A stretch of DNA of 14,053 nt, taken from the NCBI GenBank assembly GCA_023418375.1, contig JAEZZV010000088.1, positions 1 through 14,053 of the forward strand, read 5' to 3'. This DNA comes from Actinomycetes bacterium. Lineage in GTDB: Bacteria > Actinomycetota > Actinomycetes > Actinomycetales > Cellulomonadaceae. Below the pieces are notes generated by a model that ran no database searches, had not been told where the DNA came from, and saw only the letters and a program-made list of their open reading frames with translations. The position numbers and the translations under genes were made by a program. Below are positions 1 to 6,093 of this stretch, one piece after another; positions within the stretch are counted from its first letter, which is position 1, and each line of letters opens with the position of its first letter.

Positions 1-993
1 TCGCAGCCCCTGGCCACGGGCCTCGCGGTGCTCGCGGCACTGGCTCTCGGCATCCCGGCCACGACGGCGGGGACGCTCGCGCCCGTCGAGCTCGCCGTGG
101 TGGTCCTCACGCCGCTCGCCGCGTTCGAGGCCGTCGGGTTGGTGCCGATGGCGGCCGTCTCGCTGCTGCGGTCGCGCGCGGCGGCCCGCCGGGTCCTCGA
201 CCTGCTCGACTCCCCCGCCGCCGCCCCGACGGCCCCCGGCACGCCCGACGAGGGGCCGACGACCGTCGCAGGGTCGGACCGGCTGGTCGCGCGCGGGCTG
301 GCCTGCGGGTGGCCTGGGCGCACGGCGGTCGTCGTGGGCCTGGACCTCGAGGTCGGGCCGGGGCGCAGCGTCGCCGTGGTGGGCCCGAGCGGCGTCGGCA
401 AGACGACGGTCCTCGTCACGCTCGCCGGGCTGCTCCCGCCGGTGGCCGGCACCGTCCGCGTGGAGGGCGTGGACCCCGCCGCGCTGGACCGGGAGGACGC
501 CGCCCGCCTCGTCGCGTTCTGCGCGGAGGACGCCCACGTGTTCGACACCTCCGTGCTCGAGAACCTCCGCGTCGCCCGCGGCGACGTGACGCCCGACGAG
601 GCGGCGGCGACGCTGACCGCCGTCGGCCTCGGCGCGTGGCTCGACGGCCTGCCGGACGGCCTGAACACCGTGCTGGGCTCGGATGCCGCCCGGGTGTCGG
701 GCGGCGAGCGCCGTCGGCTGCTGCTGGCCCGGGCGCTCCTGTCGCCCGCCCGGGTGCTGCTGCTGGACGAGCCGACGGAGCACGTCGACGCGGGCGCTGA
801 CGAGCTGCTCGCCGCGCTCCTGGACGGCACGCTGGCGGGCGGGCGCGGCGTCGTCGTCGTGACGCACCGGCCGGGTGGCCTCGCCGCCGCGGACGAGGTG
901 ATCCTGCTGGACGAGACGGGTACCGTGCGGGCACGAGGTCGGCACGAGACGCTCGCTGCGAGCGGCGCCTACCAGGCGGAGGAGTGGCGATGA
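1..993 (+). CDS. cydC: Thiol reductant ABC exporter subunit CydC (5' end cut by the window)
   Basis: C-terminal 330 residues of an ABC exporter half-subunit that fuses a membrane domain to an ATPase; the reading frame is open from base 1, so the start lies outside the window. CydC pairs with CydD in the inner membrane, exports low-molecular thiols and is needed for cytochrome bd assembly. The fragment opens with the last membrane helices (about residues 5-50), then a Pro/Ala-rich linker. The ATPase follows: Walker A GPSGVGKTT at bases 382-408, the CydC-like stretch EDAHVFDTSV, signature VSGGE from 697, Walker B LLLDEPTEHVD and the H-loop VVTHR. The Q-loop glutamine is replaced by glutamate (AED), and the signature is VSGGE instead of LSGGQ. 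Its TGA overlaps the ATG of the sensor kinase, so the two are probably translationally coupled. CydC rather than CydD is chosen from the DAHVF motif and the position as last transporter gene before an unrelated one; cydD would be expected just upstream. Confidence 0.9.
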   Translation, partial: SQPLATGLAVLAALALGIPATTAGTLAPVELAVVVLTPLAAFEAVGLVPMAAVSLLRSRAAARRVLDLLDSPAAAPTAPGTPDEGPTTVAGSDRLVARGLACGWPGRTAVVVGLDLEVGPGRSVAVVGPSGVGKTTVLVTLAGLLPPVAGTVRVEGVDPAALDREDAARLVAFCAEDAHVFDTSVLENLRVARGDVTPDEAAATLTAVGLGAWLDGLPDGLNTVLGSDAARVSGGERRRLLLARALLSPARVLLLDEPTEHVDAGADELLAALLDGTLAGGRGVVVVTHRPGGLAAADEVILLDETGTVRARGRHETLAASGAYQAEEWR

Positions 994-2726
994 GCACGCA
1001 GACGGGCCAGCGCGACGCCAAGGGCGGTCGCGGCGACCGCCGCGAGGGCTCCTTCGCCGCCGCGGACCTCCTCCAGGCGGCCCTCGGCCTGGCCTCGGAC
1101 CTCGACCTCCCCACGGTCCTCCAGCGCTTCGTGGCGGCGAGCGCCAACCTCACCGGCGCGGCTTTCGCGGCCATCAACGTGCTCGACGCGCGGGGTCGCT
1201 CGACGACCTTCGTGCACTCCGGCGTCGACGAACGGCTGTCCAGCATGATCGGTCGGTCGCCGCACGCCATCGGCGTCCTCGGGGCGATCCCCTCCCACGG
1301 GACGCTGCGGCTCGACGACCTGACCCACCACCCCGCGTTCAAGGGCTTCCCCGCCAACCACCCGAAGATGGGCCCGTTCCTCGGGACGGCCGTGCGGGTC
1401 CGCGACCGGGTCTTCGGGTACCTCTACCTGTCGGACAAGCCCGGTGGCTTCTCGGACGACGACGACGACATCGTCCTCACGCTGGCCGCCGCGGCGGCGG
1501 TCGCGATCCAGAACGCCCAGCTCTACGCCGCGTCCGAGCGCCGCGAGCACTGGCTGCGCGCCGGTCAGCAGATCACGACGATGCTGCTGTCGGGCGCCGA
1601 GCAGGAGGAGGTGCTCGCCCAGATCGCGGCGTCGTCGCGCGAGGTCGCGCGGGCGGACACCGCGGCGCTCGTCCTGCCCGGCATGGGCGACTCGCTGGTG
1701 ATGGAGATCGTCGACGGCGAGGGCGCGGACGAGCTCATCGGCACGGTGATGCCGCCCGACGGCCGTGCCCAGACCGTGCTGCGGGACGGCAACGGCCTGC
1801 TCGTGGACTCCCTCCACCGCGCCCGCGCGATGCGTGTGGACGCGATGCGCCGGTTCGGGCCGGCCCTGTACGCGCCGATGCAGGCCGACGGGCGCGGCGT
1901 CGGCGTGCTCGTGCTGCTGCGCCTGGTCGGCTCCCAGCCGTTCGGCCGCTCGGACCTGGCGACGGCGGAGTCCTACGCCGCGCAGGCGGCCCTGGCCCTC
2001 GTCCTGGCCGAGGCGCGCCACGCGCAGGACGTCGCCGCCCTGCTGGACGAGCGCGAGCGGATCGCGCGCGACCTGCACGACCTGGCCATCCAGCAGCTGT
2101 TCGCCACGGGCATGCAGCTCGAGACCGTGCGCCGTCGGGCCGCGCGCGGCGTGGACCCGTCGGAGCTGACGGGCATCGTCGAGGACGCGCTCGACAACGT
2201 CGACGCGACGGTGCGCCAGATCCGCTCGATCGTGCACGCGCTGCGCGACCCCGACGCCGACGCGCCGCTCGCCGAGCGTCTGCGCCGAGAGGCGTCGCTC
2301 GCCCGGACCGGTCTGGGCTTCGCGCCGTCCCTGGTCATCACGCTCGACGGCCGCGTCCTGGACTCGGCCGAGTCTCTCGAGGGCGACGCCGGCCTCCTCG
2401 ACGACCGCGTGGGCGAGGACATGTCCGACGACGTCGTCGCGGTCGTGCGCGAGGGTCTGGCGAACGCCGCCCGGCACGCCCAGGCGACCGGCGTCACGGT
2501 GCGCGTCGAGGTCGAGGGCGAGGACATCGCCGGCCGCGTCGTGGTCGAGGTGGAGGACGACGGCGCGGGCCTGCCGGCCGAGCGCGACCGGAAGTCCGGC
2601 ACCGACAACCTCGCCGCGCGCGCGCGGCGACACGGCGGCACGTTCTCGCTCGGCACGACCGACGAGGGGCGCGGCACGCTCCTGACGTGGTCCGCGCCGC
2701 TGGCCGGCGGCCGCCAACGCGGCTGA
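990..2726 (+). CDS. GAF-domain sensor histidine kinase, DevS/DosS-like
   Basis: A 578-residue soluble kinase with no membrane segments. Order: GAF-A (about 31-173), GAF-B (about 195-340), HisKA_3 dimerisation domain with ERIARDLHDLAIQQL (phospho-acceptor His363), an acidic linker, then the ATPase with N-box REGLANAARHA (Asn492) and G-box DDGAG (523-527). GAF-A contains RLDDLTHHPAFKGFPANHPKM; the His124-Pro-x-Met segment corresponds to the region holding the heme-ligand histidine of M. tuberculosis DosS (His149), so heme-based gas or redox sensing is plausible but inferred. ATG at 990 is preferred over GTG at 984 because GGAGGAG at 978-984 sits five bases before the ATG; the ATG overlaps the cydC stop (ATGA). 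This family phosphorylates NarL/LuxR-type regulators, and the only one here is at 5418-6092. A perfect 20-bp GC-alternating palindrome lies at 2611-2630 within the ATPase. Confidence 0.9.
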   Translation: MSTQTGQRDAKGGRGDRREGSFAAADLLQAALGLASDLDLPTVLQRFVAASANLTGAAFAAINVLDARGRSTTFVHSGVDERLSSMIGRSPHAIGVLGAIPSHGTLRLDDLTHHPAFKGFPANHPKMGPFLGTAVRVRDRVFGYLYLSDKPGGFSDDDDDIVLTLAAAAAVAIQNAQLYAASERREHWLRAGQQITTMLLSGAEQEEVLAQIAASSREVARADTAALVLPGMGDSLVMEIVDGEGADELIGTVMPPDGRAQTVLRDGNGLLVDSLHRARAMRVDAMRRFGPALYAPMQADGRGVGVLVLLRLVGSQPFGRSDLATAESYAAQAALALVLAEARHAQDVAALLDERERIARDLHDLAIQQLFATGMQLETVRRRAARGVDPSELTGIVEDALDNVDATVRQIRSIVHALRDPDADAPLAERLRREASLARTGLGFAPSLVITLDGRVLDSAESLEGDAGLLDDRVGEDMSDDVVAVVREGLANAARHAQATGVTVRVEVEGEDIAGRVVVEVEDDGAGLPAERDRKSGTDNLAARARRHGGTFSLGTTDEGRGTLLTWSAPLAGGRQRG

Positions 2727-2747
2727 CCCCGGCGCGATCCCGCCCCG

Positions 2748-2788
2748 GCCACCGGCCCCTGTGGCGTCACACCGGCCCCATCGGCCAC
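2748..2788. terminator. Weak hairpins between convergent kinase and tetR genes
   Basis: The 96-base gap between the kinase stop and the tetR stop contains GCCAC (2748-2752) pairing with GTGGC (2761-2765), and the same GTGGC could instead pair with GCCAC at 2784-2788. The decamer CACCGGCCCC also occurs twice as a direct repeat (2750-2759 and 2770-2779). There is no T-tract on either strand. A role as a bidirectional terminator follows only from the position between convergent genes. Confidence 0.25.
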
Positions 2789-2822
2789 ATGAGTCACACG
2801 TGCGGCGGTGGGTGCTCGGCGC

Positions 2823-3443
2823 TCACGCCGCCCAGTCGCCGAGCGCGCCCTCGAGGGCCCCGAGCGTCGCGTCCAGGAGGGACCACCGGTCGTCGTCGGG
2901 GCAGCCGCGGTCGACCCAGCGCAGGCAGGCTGCGTCGAGGAACCCGAAGTAGCCCCACAGCGCGTACTCGTGGCGCACGGTGCTGCTCGGCGCGAGGAGG
3001 CCGCGCAGGCGTTCGACGTACTCCTCGCGGGCGTCCCGGCGGATCCGCGCGGCGACGTCGGGTTCGAGCCCGCCGCGTTGCAGGGGCGAGGCCCAGCCCG
3101 TCGGGTGTGCGGCGACGTGGTCGAGGTAGACGAGCGTCGTGGCGCGCAGGCGGTCACGGACGGGCACGCCGTCGGACAGGTCGGCGAGGGCCGCCGCCTG
3201 CCGTGCGAGCAGGTCGGCGAGGGCGCGCCGCAGCACCTGGGCGTAGAGCTCGGGCTTGCCCGCGAAGTACCGGTACACCAGGGCCTCCGAGGCACCCGCC
3301 CCCGCGGCGACGGACGCGATGGAGACCTCGTCGTACGGCGCGGCCGCGAAGGCGTGAGCCGCCGCGGCCAGGATCGCCTCGCGACGTTCCTCGGGGTCGA
3401 GCCGTTGCCTGGGGTTCCTGTCTGTACGAGGCACGGTTGTCAT
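2823..3443 (-). CDS. TetR/AcrR-family transcriptional repressor
   Basis: A 206-residue one-component regulator. The N-terminal helix-turn-helix (about residues 20-66) has the family pattern REAILAAAAHAFA, then DEVSIASVAAGAGASEALVYRYF, whose last part is the recognition helix. The C-terminal half is a helical ligand-binding domain with no recognisable specificity. The ATG at 3441-3443 is chosen because AAGGG lies five bases upstream; a longer in-frame reading from 3485 would run through the operator and has no ribosome site. It is divergent from the GH13 gene, and the shared 66-bp gap carries two inverted repeats that fit a TetR dimer site. It therefore probably represses itself and the glycosidase, with a sugar or sugar-derived ligand as a guess. 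Its end faces the kinase gene. Confidence 0.88.
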   Translation of the reverse strand: MTTVPRTDRNPRQRLDPEERREAILAAAAHAFAAAPYDEVSIASVAAGAGASEALVYRYFAGKPELYAQVLRRALADLLARQAAALADLSDGVPVRDRLRATTLVYLDHVAAHPTGWASPLQRGGLEPDVAARIRRDAREEYVERLRGLLAPSSTVRHEYALWGYFGFLDAACLRWVDRGCPDDDRWSLLDATLGALEGALGDWAA

Positions 3444-3466
3444 CCTAGCCCTTAGTGAACTACCCT
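3437..3466 (+). promoter_or_regulatory. Putative promoter of the GH13 gene
   Basis: TTGTCA (3437-3442) resembles a -35 box and is followed after 18 bases by TACCCT (3461-3466), a TANNNT -10 box. This would start transcription near 3473 and give a leader of about 37 bases before the GTG at 3510. The -35 box overlaps the tetR start codon, and the -10 box lies within the left operator copy, which suits simple repression. Assigned from sequence resemblance only. Confidence 0.4.
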
Positions 3467-3494
3467 CACTAGTGTTAGTGAACATGACTCACTA
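3453..3494. promoter_or_regulatory. Double TetR operator (two 19-bp inverted repeats)
   Basis: Two copies of TAGTGA-N7-TCACTA lie at 3453-3471 and 3476-3494, starting 23 bp apart. The inner arms also form TCACTA-GTGT-TAGTGA (3466-3481), with the perfect octamer CACTAGTG at its left side (3467-3474). Four alternating half-sites therefore fill the tetR/GH13 gap. The right copy abuts the AGGAGG ribosome site of the GH13 gene (3494-3499), and the left copy overlaps the AAGGG ribosome site of tetR. Bound repressor would cover both promoters and both translation starts. Symmetric sites of this kind are typical of TetR-family operators; which protein binds is inferred from adjacency. Confidence 0.85.
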
Positions 3495-3509
3495 GGAGGC
3501 GCGCCGACC

Positions 3510-4742
3510 GTGACCGATGCTCGCGTGTGGTGGCACGTGTATCCGCTGGGCTTCACCGCCGCCCCGGGCGGCCGGGGCGCCGGACGGGACCTCCCCCGCC
3601 TGCGCCACCTCCTCCCCTGGCTCGACCACGCTCGCGACCTCGGCGCGACCGGCCTGCTGCTCGGCCCGGTCTTTGACTCCGTGACGCACGGCTACGACAC
3701 CCTCGACCACCTGAGGATCGACCCGCGCCTGGGGACCGAGGGCGACCTCGACGCGCTCGTCGCCGGCTGCCACGAGCGCGGCCTGCAGGTGGCGCTCGAC
3801 GGCGTCTTCAACCACGTCAGCGACCAGCACCCGGTCGTCGTCCGGGCGCGCGAGGCCGGCTTCGAGGGGCCCGATGCCGCGTGGCTGCGCCTCGAGCACA
3901 CGGCCGACGGCCCGCGGCCGCGGGTCTTCGAGGGGCACGCCTCGCTCGTCGAGCTCGACCACCGGAACCCCGAGGTGGCCGCGTACGTGGCGGGGGTGAT
4001 GAACCACTGGCTCGACCGCGGGGTCGACGCCTGGCGGCTGGACGCCGCGTACGCCGTCGCGCCGGAGCTCTGGGCGCCCATCCTGGCCGAGGTCCGCGCC
4101 CGGCACCCGCAGGCATGGGTGTTCGGCGAGGTGATCCACGGCGACTACGCCGACGTCGTCGCGCGCTCCGGCATGGACTCCGTGACCCAGTACGAGCTCT
4201 GGAAGGCGACGTGGTCGAGCATCGCCGACCGCAACTTCTTCGAGCTCGACTGGACGCTGACCCGGCACAACGGCTTCCTGGCGACGTTCGTGCCGCAGAC
4301 GTTCGTCGGCAACCACGACGTGACGCGCATCGCGACGACGCTCGGGCCGGACGGCGCGGTCCTCGCCCTGGCGGTCCTCATGACGGTCGGCGGCGAGCCG
4401 TCGGTCTACTACGGCGACGAGATGGGCTGGACCGGTGTCAAGGAGCACCGCGCCGGCGGTGACGACGCCATCCGGCCGGCCTACCCGGCCGACCCGGCGG
4501 CTCTGCACGGCGACGCGCGCGTGCACCGGGCCCACCGCGATCTGATCGCCCTGCGCCGCGCACGGCCGTGGCTGCGAGGGGCGACCACCGAGACGGTCGA
4601 GCTCACGAACACCCGCTACCGCTACCGGTCGGTCGGCGCCGACGGCGCTGCAGCGCTCGAGGTCGAGCTCGACGTCGCCGCCACCCCACGCGCGACGGTC
4701 CGGGCGGACGACGGCGCGGTCCTGTGGGAGTCCGTCGCCTGA
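3510..4742 (+). CDS. Alpha-amylase-family glycoside hydrolase (GH13), compact cytoplasmic form
   Basis: A 410-residue TIM-barrel enzyme acting on alpha-glucosidic bonds. The four GH13 regions are present in order: DGVFNHVS (Asp97, His102), AWRLDAA with nucleophile Asp178, FGEVIHGD with acid/base Glu207, and VGNHDVTR with the transition-state-stabilising Asp270. It begins MTDARVWWHVYPLGF with no signal peptide, so it is cytoplasmic. It lacks the extra N-terminal domain of cyclomaltodextrinases and has only a short C-terminal domain, making it smaller than most amylases. The GTG start has AGGAGG at 3494-3499, ten bases upstream; a nearby ATG at 3517 is out of frame. The divergent TetR and double operator indicate inducible control. 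Whether it acts as alpha-glucosidase, maltodextrin hydrolase or transglycosidase cannot be read from the sequence. Confidence 0.9.
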   Translation: MTDARVWWHVYPLGFTAAPGGRGAGRDLPRLRHLLPWLDHARDLGATGLLLGPVFDSVTHGYDTLDHLRIDPRLGTEGDLDALVAGCHERGLQVALDGVFNHVSDQHPVVVRAREAGFEGPDAAWLRLEHTADGPRPRVFEGHASLVELDHRNPEVAAYVAGVMNHWLDRGVDAWRLDAAYAVAPELWAPILAEVRARHPQAWVFGEVIHGDYADVVARSGMDSVTQYELWKATWSSIADRNFFELDWTLTRHNGFLATFVPQTFVGNHDVTRIATTLGPDGAVLALAVLMTVGGEPSVYYGDEMGWTGVKEHRAGGDDAIRPAYPADPAALHGDARVHRAHRDLIALRRARPWLRGATTETVELTNTRYRYRSVGADGAAALEVELDVAATPRATVRADDGAVLWESVA

Positions 4743-4800
4743 CCGGCGGATGTACGACCGGTCGCGCCTGCGGGCGGCACCGATGCCTCAGACTGCGAGC

Positions 4801-5313
4801 ATGACGTCTGCGGACTGGGGGGTCGATCTGCCCGAGCTGCACGTCCCGGGCACGAGGCCCCGCTGGGACCCCGTCGACTCGGACGAGCCCGGCGACCTCC
4901 CGGTGGTGGCCGCGGCTCGGGCCCTGGGGTGGGAGCCGGCGCACGAGGCGCCGCTCTGGTGCTTCCTGCCCGCCGTCTGGGAGCACGGGTCGCGGGCGTG
5001 GGTGCAGGACCGGCGGATCAGGCATGCCCGCGTCGTCTGCGACGCGGGCCCGCCTCGCACGGTGCCGTGGTCCACCTGGGACTACGCCGACCTCGAGGCC
5101 GACACCAACGCCCTCCTCGCGGGGTGCGGACTGCCCCCGCGGCCCTTCGGGCGGCTGTGGCTGCTCCGGCCACCCCCTGGGTTCGGCTCGATGGACGAGG
5201 TCCTCGACCACCTCAGCGACCACGCGGTCGCGTCGGGCGAGGAGATCGTGGTCACGCCGGGCTTCGTGCGCGTCGTGGCCGACGAGGTGCACCGCCTGTT
5301 CAGCGCCCGCTGA
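4801..5313 (+). CDS. Hypothetical protein, unrecognised family
   Basis: About 170 residues, acidic and rich in Trp and Pro; no membrane helix, signal peptide or catalytic motif is evident. Visible segments include LPVVAAARALGW, LWCFLPAVWEHGSRAWVQDRR, a Pro-rich RPFGRLWLLRPPPGFGSMDE and the tail VADEVHRLFSAR. It follows the GH13 gene on the same strand with a 58-base gap that holds the perfect decamer palindrome CGACCGGTCG (4755-4764), so co-transcription is possible but not obvious. The start is uncertain: the frame is open from ATG 4750 and ATG 4783, and none of the three has a good ribosome site; 4801 is chosen as the first Met before the compact sequence. Its TGA forms the beginning of the hairpin at 5311-5346. 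Codon use matches its neighbours, so it is probably a real gene. Confidence 0.6.
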   Translation: MTSADWGVDLPELHVPGTRPRWDPVDSDEPGDLPVVAAARALGWEPAHEAPLWCFLPAVWEHGSRAWVQDRRIRHARVVCDAGPPRTVPWSTWDYADLEADTNALLAGCGLPPRPFGRLWLLRPPPGFGSMDEVLDHLSDHAVASGEEIVVTPGFVRVVADEVHRLFSAR

Positions 5314-5346
5314 GCCCGCCCCGTGCCCCGCCGGTCGTCGGGCTCA
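5311..5346 (+). terminator. Hairpin starting at the stop codon of the hypothetical gene
   Basis: TGAGCCCG (5311-5318, whose TGA is the stop codon) pairs perfectly with CGGGCTCA (5339-5346) across a 20-base loop. There is no following T-tract, so intrinsic termination would be weak. The same eight-base stem recurs at 5384-5420. Confidence 0.4.
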
Positions 5347-5432
5347 GTCGCCCGGCTCTCCACCCATGGCTCGCCGGCCTTCCTGAGCCCGGCGGGCTGC
5401 GCCGATCGTCGTCGGGCTCAGTCGCCCGGCTC
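5334..5432. repeat. 25-bp exact direct repeat pair at the convergent junction
   Basis: The same 25 bases occur at 5334-5358 and 5408-5432, 74 bp apart; both copies contain GTCGTCGGGCTCAG followed by TCGCCCGGCTC. The right copy encodes the last residues (Glu-Pro-Gly-Asp) and stop codon of the response regulator on the minus strand. The left copy is a non-coding duplicate of that gene end. The 49 bases between the copies are not themselves duplicated. Confidence 0.85.
5384..5420 (-). terminator. Hairpin ending at the stop codon of the response regulator gene
   Basis: On the minus strand the regulator stop TGA begins TGAGCCCG (5420-5413), which pairs with CGGGCTCA (5391-5384) across 21 bases. 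It mirrors the stem at 5311-5346, so each convergent gene ends in the first arm of an identical stem. No T-tract follows. Confidence 0.4.
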
Positions 5433-6092
5433 GCTGCGCCAGGCGGAGTGCTTGCGGCCCGCGACCCACGCCGCGACCTGCGTACGGCGCTGCAGGCCCA
5501 TCTTGCTGAGCAGCGACGTGATGTGGTTCTTGACCGTCTTCTCCGCGACGCCGAGCCGCTCGGCGATCTCGCGGTTCGACATGCCCTCACCGATGAGGTC
5601 GAGCACCTTGCGCTCGCTCGGCGTGAGGTCGACGGTCGGGTCGTCGTGGTCCGCGCGGCGCCGGGTCACCGTGCGCTCGTCGAGCAGGGTGCGGCCCGCG
5701 TTGACGGACTTGATGACATCGGCGATCTCCGCGCCGCGTACGCTCTTGAGCAGGTAGGCGGCGGCGCCGGCCTCGAGCGCGGCGGCCAGCGCGTCGTCGT
5801 CGTCGAAGGACGTCAGGACGACCGACCGGGTCTCCGGGAGCTGCTCGCGCAAGGCGTGCATGAGGTCGATGCCGGTGCCGTCGGGGAGCTGGAGGTCGAC
5901 GAGGACCACCTGGGGGCGCACGAGCGCCGCGCGCCGGATGCCCTCGGCGACCGAGCCGGCCTCCGCCACGACGGACATGCCCTCGGAGCGGTCCACCACC
6001 TCTGCGATCCCGCGCCGGACGACCTCATGGTCGTCAACGATCATGACGGCGATGTCCCCGGCGCGGTCGGAGTTGTTTGCCACGCTCCGCAT
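5418..6092 (-). CDS. LuxR/NarL-family response regulator, DevR/DosR-like
   Basis: A 224-residue two-component regulator. The receiver domain has the acidic pair Asp20-Asp21 in MIVDDHEVV, phospho-acceptor Asp66 in LVDLQLPDG, Thr94 and Lys116 (YLLKS). The C-terminal LuxR helix-turn-helix (about 151-205) reads LTPSERKVLDLIGEG ... AEKTVKNHITSLLSKMG. The KTVKN recognition segment matches that of M. tuberculosis DosR, where its Lys and Asn contact DNA. ATG 6092 is preceded by CGGAG nine bases upstream, inside the end of mutM, and begins one base after the mutM TAG (TAGGATG), so it is probably translated from the recG-mutM transcript. The natural partner is the GAF kinase at 990-2726. The last residues and stop lie in a repeated 25-bp sequence. 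Confidence 0.92.
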   Translation of the reverse strand: MRSVANNSDRAGDIAVMIVDDHEVVRRGIAEVVDRSEGMSVVAEAGSVAEGIRRAALVRPQVVLVDLQLPDGTGIDLMHALREQLPETRSVVLTSFDDDDALAAALEAGAAAYLLKSVRGAEIADVIKSVNAGRTLLDERTVTRRRADHDDPTVDLTPSERKVLDLIGEGMSNREIAERLGVAEKTVKNHITSLLSKMGLQRRTQVAAWVAGRKHSAWRSEPGD

Positions 6093-6093
6093 C

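Noticed and set aside
1023..1041. 9-base inverted repeat near the kinase start codon (1023-1031 with 1033-1041)
   Set aside because: It could form a hairpin about 33 bases after the ATG, but the single-base centre and GC-rich composition make chance likely.
2611..2630. Perfect 20-bp palindrome in the kinase ATPase region
   Set aside because: It is made almost only of alternating G and C and encodes an Ala-Arg stretch; by rough estimate, one palindrome of this size is not surprising in a GC-rich window.
969..2717. Long open frame antisense to the sensor kinase
   Set aside because: It is a shadow caused by high GC: the plus frame has kinase motifs, while this one has no family features and skewed composition.
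3444..3485. Longer TetR start at 3485
   Set aside because: It would place codons across the operator copies and lacks a ribosome site; the start at 3443 has AAGGG at proper spacing.
3911..3924. 14-bp GC palindrome in the GH13 gene
   Set aside because: Pure G/C and within normal coding sequence; no sign of a regulatory role.
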